DNA from: CAXXOZ01 sp963676435
GTDB lineage: Bacteria > Bacillota > Clostridia > Lachnospirales > Lachnospiraceae
Direction of reading: 5' to 3'
Assembly: GCA_963676435.2 (NCBI GenBank)
Contig: CAXXOZ010000018.1
Coordinates: 248,001 to 312,000, forward strand
Length of the DNA: 64,000 bases
Shown: positions 17,528-25,982 of the stretch, piece after piece
How positions within the stretch are numbered: the first letter of the stretch is position 1
Layout of the letters: every line of letters starts with the position of its first letter
The notes under the pieces: model-generated
What the model was told of the DNA's origin: nothing
The model's input: the letters and a program-made list of their open reading frames with translations, nothing else
Databases searched by the model: none
Translations under genes and position numbers: made by a program

Positions 17528-19726
17528 ATGAATAACTATGATAATTTAAATAAAAAACAAAAAGAAGCGGTTTTTCATACAGAAGGACCGTTACTTATAT
17601 TAGCGGGTGCTGGTTCAGGTAAAACACGAGTTCTTACTCATAGAATCAGTTATCTTATAAATGAAAAAGGTATAAAGCCATGGAATATTATGGCTATCAC
17701 TTTTACCAATAAGGCAGCAGCAGAAATGAAAGAAAGAGTTGATGATTTAATTGATTCATATTCAGAATCTGTTTGGGTGAGTACATTTCATTCAAGTTGT
17801 GTAAGAATACTTAGAAGATATATTGATAGAATAGGTTATGATAATAGCTTTACTATATATGATGCTGATGATCAGAAAAAGATAATTAAAGATATTTGTA
17901 AAAGAATAGGCATAGATACAAAAGCTTTAAAAGAAAAAACTATTATAAATGCAATATCTTCTGCAAAAAATGAACTGATAAAACCAGAAGAGTTCACTTC
18001 ACCTTTTTTCAATAACTACGTAACTGAAAAAATAACAAATGTTTATATAGAGTATCAAAAAGAGCTTAAAAAAAATAATGCTCTTGATTTTGATGACTTG
18101 ATTATGAAAACAGTGGAGCTTTTTAGAACTGATGAAGAAGTCTTGAACTATTACCAGGAAAAATTTAAATACATTTTAGTAGATGAATATCAGGATACAA
18201 ATAATGCTCAATTTACATTAATTAGTATTTTAGCAGATCGATATAAAAATCTTTGTGTGGTTGGAGATGACGATCAGTCCATATATAAATTCAGAGGTGC
18301 AGATATAAAAAACATTTTAAGTTTCGAAAAGAAATTTAAAAATACTAAGGTAGTCAAACTTGAACAGAATTATAGATCAACAAAAACTATTCTTGAATGT
18401 GCGAACGGTGTTATAAAAAATAACATTGGAAGAAAAGATAAAACCCTTTGGTCTGATAGAGAAGATGGGGAAAAGCTAAAGCTTTATCAGGTGGACAATG
18501 CTTATGTTGAGGCTGAAAAAATAGTTGATTTAATTGAGAAATTTAAAGAGCAGGGATATAAATATAACGATAATGCATGTTTATATAGAACAAATGCTCA
18601 GTCCCGTATTTTGGAAGAAGAATTTTTAAGAAGTAACATTCCATATAAAATTGTTGGTGGAGTTAACTTTTATCAAAGAAAAGAAATTAAAGATATTTTA
18701 GCATACCTAAAATGTGTAGACAATGGAAGAGATGATCTAGCGGTAAAAAGGATTATAAATATTCCAAAAAGAGGAATAGGTTTAGCTACTATAGATAAAA
18801 TCCAAGCGTTTGCTGATTTTGGCGGAATAAATTTCTTTGATGCTATTACAAGAGCAGATGAAATAGGAACACTTGGTAAGGCAAGAGAAAAGCTAAAACC
18901 TTTTTTAAACCTTATTAATCATTTAAAATCCTTAAAAGAAACAGTTACAGTAAAAGAACTTATAGAAGAGATTCTTGAAAAGACTGGGTATGTAGAAGAA
19001 TTGAAATTAGATAAAACAGAGGAGTCTCTTGCAAGAATAGAAAATATTGGTGAATTAATATCTAAAGCAGTTAGTTTTGAGGAAAACACAGAAAATCCTT
19101 CATTAGGTGCTTTTTTAGAAGAAGTTTCTCTTATTGCTGATATAGATAGTCTAAATCAAGATACAGATTATGTTGTTTTGATGACAATCCATAACTCAAA
19201 GGGACTTGAATTTAAAAATGTATTTTTAACTGGAATGGAAGATGGGCTTTTTCCAAGTTTTATGTCTATTGGAAGTGGAGAAGATGAGATAGAAGAAGAA
19301 AGAAGACTTTGTTATGTGGCTATCACAAGAGCCATGGATAACCTAATCATTACTTCTGCAAGGCAAAGAATGCATAACGGAGAAAGCAGATACAGTGTTA
19401 TTTCAAGATTTATAAATGAGATTCCAAAAGAATTAATATCTAGTAATGTTTCAAGACCAAGAGCGTTTTCATCTGCTGGTATACCAGGAGAAAAGAAAAG
19501 TGCAACACCTGTTAAAGCTTTTAGCACAACTCAAACTCAATTTTCAAGCAAAGAAAAAAGTAAACTTGATTATGTTGTTGGTGATACGGTAAAACATATC
19601 AAATTTGGAACAGGTAAAGTTAAGTCTATTGTTGATGGCGGAAGAGATTATGAAGTAACGGTTGATTTTGAAGCAGCAGGCACAAAAAAAATGTTTAGCG
19701 TGTTTGCAAATTTAAAAAAGGTATAG
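17528..19726 (+). CDS. pcrA: ATP-dependent DNA helicase PcrA/UvrD
   Basis: A 732-residue superfamily 1A helicase for rolling-circle replication, repair and removal of stalled polymerases. Motif I AGAGSGKT is at 26-33, motif Ia AITFTNKAAAEM, motif II DEYQDTN near 219, motif III GDDDQSIYKFRGAD, motif IV QNYRST, motif V TIHNSKGLEF and motif VI YVAITRA. The C-terminal Tudor-like tail (VVGDTVKHIKFGTGKVKSI) that binds RNA polymerase is present, so the gene is full length. It follows the TrpR-like gene by 19 bases. Confidence 0.96.
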   Translation: MNNYDNLNKKQKEAVFHTEGPLLILAGAGSGKTRVLTHRISYLINEKGIKPWNIMAITFTNKAAAEMKERVDDLIDSYSESVWVSTFHSSCVRILRRYIDRIGYDNSFTIYDADDQKKIIKDICKRIGIDTKALKEKTIINAISSAKNELIKPEEFTSPFFNNYVTEKITNVYIEYQKELKKNNALDFDDLIMKTVELFRTDEEVLNYYQEKFKYILVDEYQDTNNAQFTLISILADRYKNLCVVGDDDQSIYKFRGADIKNILSFEKKFKNTKVVKLEQNYRSTKTILECANGVIKNNIGRKDKTLWSDREDGEKLKLYQVDNAYVEAEKIVDLIEKFKEQGYKYNDNACLYRTNAQSRILEEEFLRSNIPYKIVGGVNFYQRKEIKDILAYLKCVDNGRDDLAVKRIINIPKRGIGLATIDKIQAFADFGGINFFDAITRADEIGTLGKAREKLKPFLNLINHLKSLKETVTVKELIEEILEKTGYVEELKLDKTEESLARIENIGELISKAVSFEENTENPSLGAFLEEVSLIADIDSLNQDTDYVVLMTIHNSKGLEFKNVFLTGMEDGLFPSFMSIGSGEDEIEEERRLCYVAITRAMDNLIITSARQRMHNGESRYSVISRFINEIPKELISSNVSRPRAFSSAGIPGEKKSATPVKAFSTTQTQFSSKEKSKLDYVVGDTVKHIKFGTGKVKSIVDGGRDYEVTVDFEAAGTKKMFSVFANLKKV

Positions 19727-19732
19727 TATAAT
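19704..19732 (+). promoter_or_regulatory. Promoter inside the end of pcrA for the small membrane gene
   Basis: TTGCAA (19704-19709), 17 bases, TATAAT (19727-19732). Confidence 0.5.
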
Positions 19733-19766
19733 ATTTTATATAAATAGTCGAAAGGAAATGATACGT

Positions 19767-20021
19767 ATGAGAAAAATAGAAGAATTACTTGATGCAACAA
19801 AGCTTAACAATCTCCTACATAGACAGGAGATTAAGAAGAGAAAAAAAGCTGGAAAAATTCTTTTAATAGTTGGTATTGTTCTTGGAGTTTTAGCAGCAGG
19901 ATATGCAGTATATAGATTTTTGAACTCTAGACGTTCTGAAGACTTTGATTATGATGAATTTAGCGATGATTTTGATGATGATTTTTTTGAAGAAGAGGAC
20001 GCTAGCTTAAAAGGAAAATAG
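19767..20021 (+). CDS. Small single-helix membrane protein with acidic tail
   Basis: An 84-residue protein with a basic N-terminal helix, one membrane helix (about residues 28-48) and a very acidic C-terminal tail (EDFDYDEFSDDFDDDFFEEE). No family is certain; similar small proteins of unknown function are common in Clostridia. ATG 19767 is chosen because AAAGGA ends 10 bases before it; the ATG at 19758 is too close. A terminator follows, into whose T-tract an insertion sequence has landed. Confidence 0.6.
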   Translation: MRKIEELLDATKLNNLLHRQEIKKRKKAGKILLIVGIVLGVLAAGYAVYRFLNSRRSEDFDYDEFSDDFDDDFFEEEDASLKGK

Positions 20022-20035
20022 TTTTAAAAAAGTTA

Positions 20036-20059
20036 AGAGCACTGAGGTGCTCTTTTTTT
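20036..20059 (+). terminator. Terminator after the small membrane gene
   Basis: AGAGCAC (20036-20042), TGAG loop, GTGCTCT (20047-20053) and a run of T. The ISL3-type element begins within a few bases of the T-run. Confidence 0.85.
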
Positions 20060-20064
20060 ACTTT
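20057..20064. repeat. Target-site duplication, left copy (right copy 21512-21519)
   Basis: TTTACTTT occurs directly outside each end of the ISL3-type element, so this copy inserted here rather than being inherited as a rearranged fragment. Confidence 0.9.
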
Positions 20065-21511
20065 GGCTCTATGTCAATAGTTGGGGTGCGATTCTATGAA
20101 TCGTACCCCATTACTGATGTTAGGGCGTTTTTTATCTTTTCATCTATTTTGAACATTTTCGGGCATAGAAAACAGCCCTTTTTGTTAGTTCGTCAAATTT
20201 TATCTGGTAGCGTGTAGTATTCTGGTTCTGAATCTTTTGAAATTTCTTATTCCGTAAGAAGATCTTTTCATTACTTTAATCTTGTTATTAAATCCTTCTG
20301 TTGGTCCGTTTGTAATTCCGTACTTAAAAGCATTTAATATACCTTTAGAAAAACGACCATATGTTGCAGCGACATCTTCGAAATCTTTTATACCTGAACA
20401 ATCAGCATTTAAAACCCATTTCCGGAACTCCATCCTTTGAACGGAATATTTCTTTTCGTTGCAGATTCTGTAAAACCATTCCTTAAGATAATGTGCCTTT
20501 CTTAAATCGTCATTATAAAGAAGCATTAAATCACAGGATTCTTTTTCTTCACGAGTAAGAGAATCATACTTTTTATGTAGAAGTGTCCTGCTGCGTTTAT
20601 AATACTTTCTAAGGTTTGCAGGCATTGTGTTTTGTAGTCTTTTTCTTATTCTGTCAAGAGCCCATGTTATTTGTCTTATAAAATGATATTTATCAATAAT
20701 TATCTTAGCGTTAGGAAAGTATGTCTCTCCAAGTTCAACATACTGTTTCCACATATCACAGACAAAGAATTCCAACTTAAGTCTTTCTTTTCTTGGTATT
20801 TCCCTGAAGTATGATATAAGATGAGACTGTGTTCTGTCGGGAAGGATATCAAGAACCCTGTTTTTTATTGGATCAACAAGTATGCACTGATATTTTCCTG
20901 TTTCGGCGTTACCTTTGAATTCATCAATTGATAATGCTCTGCCAATGGAAGGTATTTCATAACTGACAGTATCAAGTACTCTTGCAATTGTGGCTTCGGA
21001 AAGGTTAAGCTTATTTGAAACATGTTTAATGCTGACGGTTTCCCTTAGATCATTAATGATGGACTTGGTAAGCCTTCTTGTCCTTTGTTGATATCTTGAA
21101 AGGAATGTGTATGATTCAAAGAACCTTTTACCGCACTTACATACATACCTTCTTTTTCTGAGTATAAGAAAGCAGTCCTTCATCTGGAAAGGCAGGTCTT
21201 TTATTTTCTGTGTTCGGTAATCATGAACTTTGGATGTGTAAGAGTTGCAGCAAGGACAAATGTGCGGTTTTGCTTTTGTTGAAATGAAAAACTCAACACT
21301 AGAATCCTTATGAATAACTTTTTTGATAATTATATCTTCAATATTTATCATTTTACTGATATAATTGGAAATCATCTATATGTTACCTCCTATTATTGTG
21401 GTTGCTGAACTAACAAAAAGGGAGGAGGTTTCGTATAGATGATATTTTATTGCAAAAATAAAAATGTTGGAAGAGAGTCTTTCGACACACCCCAACATTT
21501 ATTATAGAACC
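20065..21511 (-). mobile_element. Complete ISL3-family insertion sequence
   Basis: 1447 bp. Terminal inverted repeats start GGCTCTATGTCAATAG at 20065 and, read from 21511 on the other strand, GGTTCTATAATAAATG; both continue TTGGGGTG. The element is flanked by an exact 8-bp duplication TTTACTTT at 20057-20064 and 21512-21519, the duplication size typical of ISL3. One transposase gene fills the interior. Inner inverted repeats lie at 20176-20191 with 21407-21422, and at 21371-21390 with 21422-21441. Confidence 0.93.
20200..21375 (-). CDS. ISL3-family transposase
   Basis: A 391-residue DDE transposase. An N-terminal zinc-ribbon (CPCC ... CKCGKRF) precedes the helix-turn-helix and the catalytic core; SIDEFKG carries the first Asp, VCDMWKQY the second and NGPTEGFNNKIKVMKRSSYG the Glu. 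The gene looks full length. ATG 21375 has a strong AGGAGG. That ribosome binding site can be folded away by the CCTCC-containing repeat at 21422-21441 if transcription enters from outside, a known device for damping transposition. Confidence 0.94.
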   Translation of the reverse strand: MISNYISKMINIEDIIIKKVIHKDSSVEFFISTKAKPHICPCCNSYTSKVHDYRTQKIKDLPFQMKDCFLILRKRRYVCKCGKRFFESYTFLSRYQQRTRRLTKSIINDLRETVSIKHVSNKLNLSEATIARVLDTVSYEIPSIGRALSIDEFKGNAETGKYQCILVDPIKNRVLDILPDRTQSHLISYFREIPRKERLKLEFFVCDMWKQYVELGETYFPNAKIIIDKYHFIRQITWALDRIRKRLQNTMPANLRKYYKRSRTLLHKKYDSLTREEKESCDLMLLYNDDLRKAHYLKEWFYRICNEKKYSVQRMEFRKWVLNADCSGIKDFEDVAATYGRFSKGILNAFKYGITNGPTEGFNNKIKVMKRSSYGIRNFKRFRTRILHATR

Positions 21512-21558
21512 TTTACTTTTTAGGAATTCTCTTAGAAACTTCATTGGGATTTTAAATG

Positions 21559-21587
21559 TTGTTGAATTGAAAGTTTTGTGCTACAAT
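21559..21587 (+). promoter_or_regulatory. Promoter of the plsC-like gene
   Basis: TTGTTG (21559-21564), 17 bases, TACAAT (21582-21587) with an extended TGC before the -10. It lies just downstream of the insertion sequence. Confidence 0.5.
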
Positions 21588-21620
21588 TGTTTTGTTATTG
21601 TGTAAGGAGAGAGAGTTATT

Positions 21621-22292
21621 ATGATAAAAGCCCCAGTTAAATTAGTAAATGTAATATTAGTTTTGCTTGTGAGAATAATAATTCGTATATGCGCGACTAT
21701 TTTTTTCAGGCCAAAAGTATATTATGTAAACAAGAAAGTGCAAAAAAAGAGAATTAGAAAAAACGCTGTTATAGTAAGTAACCATACATATTTTATTGAT
21801 GGTGTTTTAATAGGTACTCTTTTTTATAGAGATAGAATATATTCTTTTATAGCAGAAGATTTATATACAAATTTTTTAAAAAAATGGCTTTTAAAAGGTT
21901 GTAGAGGTATACCTTTAAATAGAAATGAAGTAGATTCAACATGGATGCATAAAGGTGTGGATGTGCTAAGGAAAGGATATCCTATTTGCATTTTTCCAGA
22001 AGGGGTAAGCAATTACGACGGAGTTATGACGGAGTTTAAACCAGGATTTATATTGCTTGCAATCAGAACTAATTCACCAATTATACCTATATGCATTGAT
22101 GGGCCATATGATTTTGTACTAGGTCAAAGACAGAGAATAATGATTGGAGAACCAGTTTACATTAATGTCCCAAAAGGTGGAATGTCAAAAGAGTTTTTAC
22201 AGCAGGAAGCTGATAAGTTCCATGATATTATTCAGGATATGCAAAAAAAGTTACAGTCAAAATATAAAAAGAAAGATAAAAAACAAAGTTAG
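21621..22292 (+). CDS. 1-acyl-sn-glycerol-3-phosphate acyltransferase (PlsC-like)
   Basis: A 223-residue membrane-bound acyltransferase of phospholipid synthesis that acylates lysophosphatidic acid. The catalytic HX4D motif is NHTYFID (H55, D60), followed by RGIPLNRNEV and the FPEGVS motif. One hydrophobic helix is near residues 10-28. The C-terminus is lysine-rich. AAGGAGAGAG lies upstream. The rlmD-like gene starts 6 bases after its stop, so they share a transcript. Confidence 0.88.
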   Translation: MIKAPVKLVNVILVLLVRIIIRICATIFFRPKVYYVNKKVQKKRIRKNAVIVSNHTYFIDGVLIGTLFYRDRIYSFIAEDLYTNFLKKWLLKGCRGIPLNRNEVDSTWMHKGVDVLRKGYPICIFPEGVSNYDGVMTEFKPGFILLAIRTNSPIIPICIDGPYDFVLGQRQRIMIGEPVYINVPKGGMSKEFLQQEADKFHDIIQDMQKKLQSKYKKKDKKQS

Positions 22293-22298
22293 GAATTT

Positions 22299-23672
22299 AT
22301 GAAAAAAGGACAAGAATATTCAGGATTAGTTGAAAAAATTAATTTTCCAAATAAAGGAATAGTAGATATAGAAGGAACCAAAGTTTCAATAAAGGGCACT
22401 TTGCCAGGGCAAAGGGTCCGTTTTGTTGTTTCAAAGAAAAGGTCAGGTAGATGTGAAGGAAGGCTTTTAGAAGTTGAAGAAAAGTCAGACATTGAAAACA
22501 GAGAAAAACTGTGCCCTCATTTTCCTGAATGTGGAGGATGTACTTATCAAAATCTTAGTTATGAAAATCAACTTGATTTAAAAATGAATCAGGTTAAAAC
22601 TCTAATAGATGGGGTGTGTGATGATTATGAATTTGAAGGTATAATCGGAAGTCCTAGTGAATGGGAATATAGAAACAAAATGGAGTTTTCTTTTGGGGAT
22701 GAATTTAAAGGTGGTCCCTTGGCTCTCGGCATGCATAAAAAAGGAAGTTTTCATGATATTGTAAATATTAGTGAGTGTAAGCTTGTAGATGAAGACTATA
22801 ACCAGGTATTAAAAACAGTAAAAAGTCATTTCGAAAATAAAAATATAAAGTTTTACCATAAAATGAATCATGAAGGGTATTTAAGACACCTTCTTATTAG
22901 AAGATCTATAACTACCAATGAAATGACTATAAGTCTGGTTACTACTAGCGATGAACCAGACAATGTGGAAATAGAAAAACTGGTTAATGATTTGCTTGAT
23001 TTAAATTTAAATGGGAAGATAGTTGGGATTTTAAATATAATAAATGATTCTCTAGCGGATGTAGTTAAAAGTGATGAAACAAGAATTCTTTTTGGTAAAG
23101 ACTTTTTCTATGAGGAAATATTAGGACTTAAATTTAAAATATCTACATTTTCATTTTTTCAGACAAATTCTCTAGGTGCTGAAGTCTTATATAAAAAGGC
23201 TAGGGAATATGTAGGTGAAACTAAAGATAAAATTATATTTGATCTATATAGTGGAACGGGTACAATTGCTCAAATGCTAGCTCCTGTAGCCCGTAAAATC
23301 GTTGGTGTAGAAATAGTAGAAGAAGCTGTAGAAGCGGCAATTGAAAATGCGAAGTTAAACAACCTAGAAAACTGTGAGTTTGTAGCTGGAGATGTATTAA
23401 AGGTTATTGATGAGATCAAGGAAAAACCAGATATAATAGTTTTGGATCCGCCAAGGGATGGTATTCATCCAAAGGCATTAAATAAAATAATTGATTTTGG
23501 TGTGGATAGGATTATATATATTTCTTGTAAACCAACATCTTTAGTGAGGGACTTAGAAGTGTTTTTTGAGAACGGATATAAGATGGAAAAGGCATGTGCA
23601 GTTGATATGTTTCCACAGACGGTGCATGTGGAGACTATAGTAGCACTATACAAAAAAGATGTTAAAAAATAA
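22299..23672 (+). CDS. 23S rRNA (uracil-5-)-methyltransferase, RlmD/RumA family
   Basis: A 457-residue rRNA m5U methyltransferase. An N-terminal TRAM RNA-binding domain (about residues 5-60) is followed by the iron-sulfur cysteines C72, C78 and C81 in CPHFPECGGC plus a later Cys in ISECKL. The catalytic half has FDLYSGTGTIAQ for SAM, VLDPPRDG, and YISCKPTSL with the nucleophilic Cys near 409. Several paralogues (RlmCD, TrmFO-like substitutes) exist in Firmicutes, so the target base is left open. Confidence 0.9.
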   Translation: MKKGQEYSGLVEKINFPNKGIVDIEGTKVSIKGTLPGQRVRFVVSKKRSGRCEGRLLEVEEKSDIENREKLCPHFPECGGCTYQNLSYENQLDLKMNQVKTLIDGVCDDYEFEGIIGSPSEWEYRNKMEFSFGDEFKGGPLALGMHKKGSFHDIVNISECKLVDEDYNQVLKTVKSHFENKNIKFYHKMNHEGYLRHLLIRRSITTNEMTISLVTTSDEPDNVEIEKLVNDLLDLNLNGKIVGILNIINDSLADVVKSDETRILFGKDFFYEEILGLKFKISTFSFFQTNSLGAEVLYKKAREYVGETKDKIIFDLYSGTGTIAQMLAPVARKIVGVEIVEEAVEAAIENAKLNNLENCEFVAGDVLKVIDEIKEKPDIIVLDPPRDGIHPKALNKIIDFGVDRIIYISCKPTSLVRDLEVFFENGYKMEKACAVDMFPQTVHVETIVALYKKDVKK

Positions 23673-23726
23673 TAAATAATGAAACGATGTAATAAATAAT
23701 GAAATGATGTAATAAATAACGAAATA
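23671..23726. repeat. 20-bp tandem repeat, 2.8 copies
   Basis: Units 23671-23690, 23691-23710 and a partial 23711-23726 read AATAAATAATGAAAYGATGT with one or two changes. The first copy overlaps the rlmD-like stop codon. No function is apparent; replication slippage is the simplest origin. Confidence 0.8.
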
Positions 23727-23750
23727 AAACATAAATAAGTTACATAATTC

Positions 23751-23888
23751 TTGCGAAACAGTTTACTGGGGTTTATAATTAAATCTTAAGGAGCTGTTTT
23801 TTTGTTCTTAGCAAATATATCATATGAAAGTTAAGAAACACATTAAATTAAAAGAGGAACTACTGACGTAAATAGTTAGTAGTTTTTT
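23751..23888 (+). ncRNA. Candidate small transcript of about 100 nt
   Basis: A promoter TTGCGA (23751-23756)-17-TATAAT (23774-23779) is followed by an intrinsic terminator at 23858-23888. In between are AAGGAG and a 10-codon TTG-started frame at about 23802, then nothing gene-like. It may be a regulatory RNA, a leader peptide, or an attenuator for the sigma-factor gene downstream. Confidence 0.35.
23858..23888 (+). terminator. Intrinsic terminator before the sigma-factor gene
   Basis: AACTACTGAC (23858-23867) pairs with GTTAGTAGTT (23875-23884) with one G-U pair, followed by a T-run to 23888. Confidence 0.75.
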
Positions 23889-23984
23889 AATTCAGACAAA
23901 GTTTTAAAATATTTTCAAAAAAGTGTAACATTTTGAATATTTTTTTCTACATATAAGGTAAGAACATAAAATCAGGGGGATGTT

Positions 23985-24538
23985 ATGGAAGATAATAAAA
24001 TATTGCAGCTGTATTTTGATAGGAATGAATCAGCTATATCTTTTACAAAATATAAATATGGATCAAGACTAAATAATATTGCGTACAGAATTTTAATTGA
24101 TTTTGGGATTCAGAAGAGTGTGAAAATGATACTTACTTAAAAGCGTGGGAGTCTATGCCGCCTAATAAACCGAAATATCTATTTGCATATTTGGCTAAAA
24201 TATGCAGATTTATTTCAATGGATAAATTAGATTGGAAAAATGCTAAAAAACGCAGTGCAACGATAATTGAACTAACTGATGAAATGGAATTATGTATTCC
24301 TAATCCTAAAGATGATGAGTCGTTAGATAATGAAGAACTTAGGATTTTATTTAATAAATTTCTTGATGGGCTTAAAAAAGAAAGTCGACTAGTATTTATT
24401 AGAAGATATTGGTTTGCAGACTCTGTAAGGGAGATTTCACAAATTTATAAGATAAGCGAGAGCAAAGTGAAAACTTCTTTGCATAGGACTAGAAATAAAT
24501 TAAGAGCATACCTGGAAAACGAGGGCAAAGGAATATGA
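23985..24538 (+). pseudogene. Sigma-70 family (ECF-like) sigma factor, frameshifted
   Basis: Translation from ATG 23985 (ribosome binding site AGGGGGA) gives the sigma region 2 start MEDNKILQLYFDRNESAIS, then runs out of frame after GGG at 24105-24107 and stops at 24138-24140. From 24107 the other frame continues DSEECENDTYLKAWESMPPN and on through a region 4 helix-turn-helix (VREISQIYKISESKVKTSLH) to 24538. Loss of one G from a GGGG run explains it. A candidate self-recognised promoter with TGTAAC lies near 23923. The membrane-protein gene overlaps its end by 4 bases. Confidence 0.85.
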
Positions 24539-25341
24539 AAGGAAAAGATTTACTAAAGGCTGTTGGGAATATAGATGAGAAATTTGTAGATGAAGCTTCT
24601 CATAAAGAAGAATATATTACATCGAAGAGAAAAACTAGTGTTATTTCAACCTGTATATTTGCGGCTATTATTTGTATAGCAATTATGACAGATAGGTTTT
24701 TGTATTTGCCTGGTGAGATAATTGATGAATCAAAGTGTTATTTAGAAGAATTATCAATAGATGGAGAAATTTCAGAAGGATCAATGTTGTTTGATAAATG
24801 TTTTACTTATAGAGACCTAGATACTTTAATAGAAAGCTCGGAATTCATTTTTTATGGACATATAAAAAGCTGGGATTCTTTTGTATCAGGAGAAGCCGGG
24901 ACCATACTTACAAACTATGAGTTTTATATAGATGAGGTATTATACGGAGAAGCAAACGAAAATAATTTTATATTACGTGAAGCCGGTGGAATAGTTTCGA
25001 GGGAAGAATACTTTTCAGTGGTTGATGAAGAATCGTTAAGAAAAGATTTCATACCAGAATCAGTATATGAAGAACAAAAAAGTATAAAATGGTATGGAAT
25101 GTCTTTTAATGGAAAATATGATGTATTACCACTTGATAAAGATTTTATAATATTTTGCTTTTCTATTACAGAAAGCAATTAAAAAAGATATATTCCTCTT
25201 GGAGGTTATGAAGGGGTTTTTATAAGCGAGCAGGGTGGTGTGAATTTTGAAAGGGAAATGGCGGACGATGAGGCAGATGACATTGGTGAAATAACAAAAG
25301 AAGAAATACAGAGTAAAATAAATATGATTAAGGACAATTAA
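24535..25341 (+). pseudogene. Membrane protein partner of the sigma factor, interrupted by a stop codon
   Basis: The first 215 codons (24535-25182) encode a cytoplasmic N-terminus beginning MKGKDLLKAVGNIDEKFVDEA, one membrane helix near residues 35-53 and an outside domain. A TAA at 25180-25182 interrupts; the same frame then continues KRYIPLGGYEGVFISEQGG to a proper end at 25339-25341, giving about 268 residues. The short N-terminal motif and placement behind a sigma gene fit an anti-sigma factor of this sigma group; that role is inference. A point mutation to TAA is the likely cause. Confidence 0.7.
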
Positions 25342-25367
25342 TAATTTTAATTCGTTGGAGGGAATCA

Positions 25368-25937
25368 ATGGAGAAAAGTAGAAGAAAAAATATTATGAAA
25401 ATATTTTTTATAACTTTAGTAGCAATTTTAGTTATATGGTTTTTTATAATAAACATTCAAAATGATAAGAAATATTTAGACGAGAACTACTTAGATAAGG
25501 TTGATTTAGACGAGAATATTTATTTGGAAGACATAAAAATAGAGCCAGATAAAGTTGAATCAATTTTCCTATCTATTTCATGGGCATATCACAATACAGA
25601 TGCAACCGTAGAAGGCCCGATGGACTTTGATGGGAAGAAACAATATGCAAGGTATATCGATTCAAGTTATTATTTGAAGTCTTATGAAAATGGTGGATTA
25701 GAATCGACTTCTAAGTGGAAAAGTGAGGTGACTTACAAAGATACGCTAGAAGCAGCTATGTACAATGTAAAAGGCGAAGATGGTAATTGGTCACATACAG
25801 TGCAAATATGGGAATTTTCGAAGGAAGATATTGAGCAAGTGAAGCACTATGTGAATAATTATGGTATGGGAAATTCAAAATATCAGTATAACATTAAGGA
25901 ATTTCTTGATATATTTAAGGCGAATAAAAATTATTGA
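25368..25937 (+). CDS. Membrane-anchored extracytoplasmic protein, unknown function
   Basis: A 189-residue protein with a basic N-terminus, one membrane helix (about residues 11-28) and an outside domain rich in Asp, Tyr and Trp. I do not recognise the fold. ATG 25368 follows TGGAGGGAAT. It lies 26 bases after the interrupted sigma-partner gene and was probably the third gene of that operon, possibly a sensor or target of the system. A terminator follows. Confidence 0.6.
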   Translation: MEKSRRKNIMKIFFITLVAILVIWFFIINIQNDKKYLDENYLDKVDLDENIYLEDIKIEPDKVESIFLSISWAYHNTDATVEGPMDFDGKKQYARYIDSSYYLKSYENGGLESTSKWKSEVTYKDTLEAAMYNVKGEDGNWSHTVQIWEFSKEDIEQVKHYVNNYGMGNSKYQYNIKEFLDIFKANKNY

Positions 25938-25950
25938 GCATAAGTAAAAA

Positions 25951-25970
25951 GGGCTGAAATAGCACAGCCC
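25951..25970. terminator. Terminator between convergent genes
   Basis: GGGCTG (25951-25956) pairs with CAGCCC (25965-25970), preceded by AAAAA and followed by TATTAT; the A-run makes a U-tract for the minus-strand regulator gene. Confidence 0.6.
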
Positions 25971-25982
25971 TATTATCTTAGC

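Noticed and set aside
23671..23726. Short regular repeats, possible CRISPR
   Set aside because: Units are directly adjacent with no spacers and no cas genes; simple tandem duplication.
24100..24112. Programmed -1 frameshift in the sigma gene
   Set aside because: T TTT GGG would re-pair badly in the -1 frame (GGG tRNA on TGG), and no stimulatory structure is obvious; a lost G is simpler.
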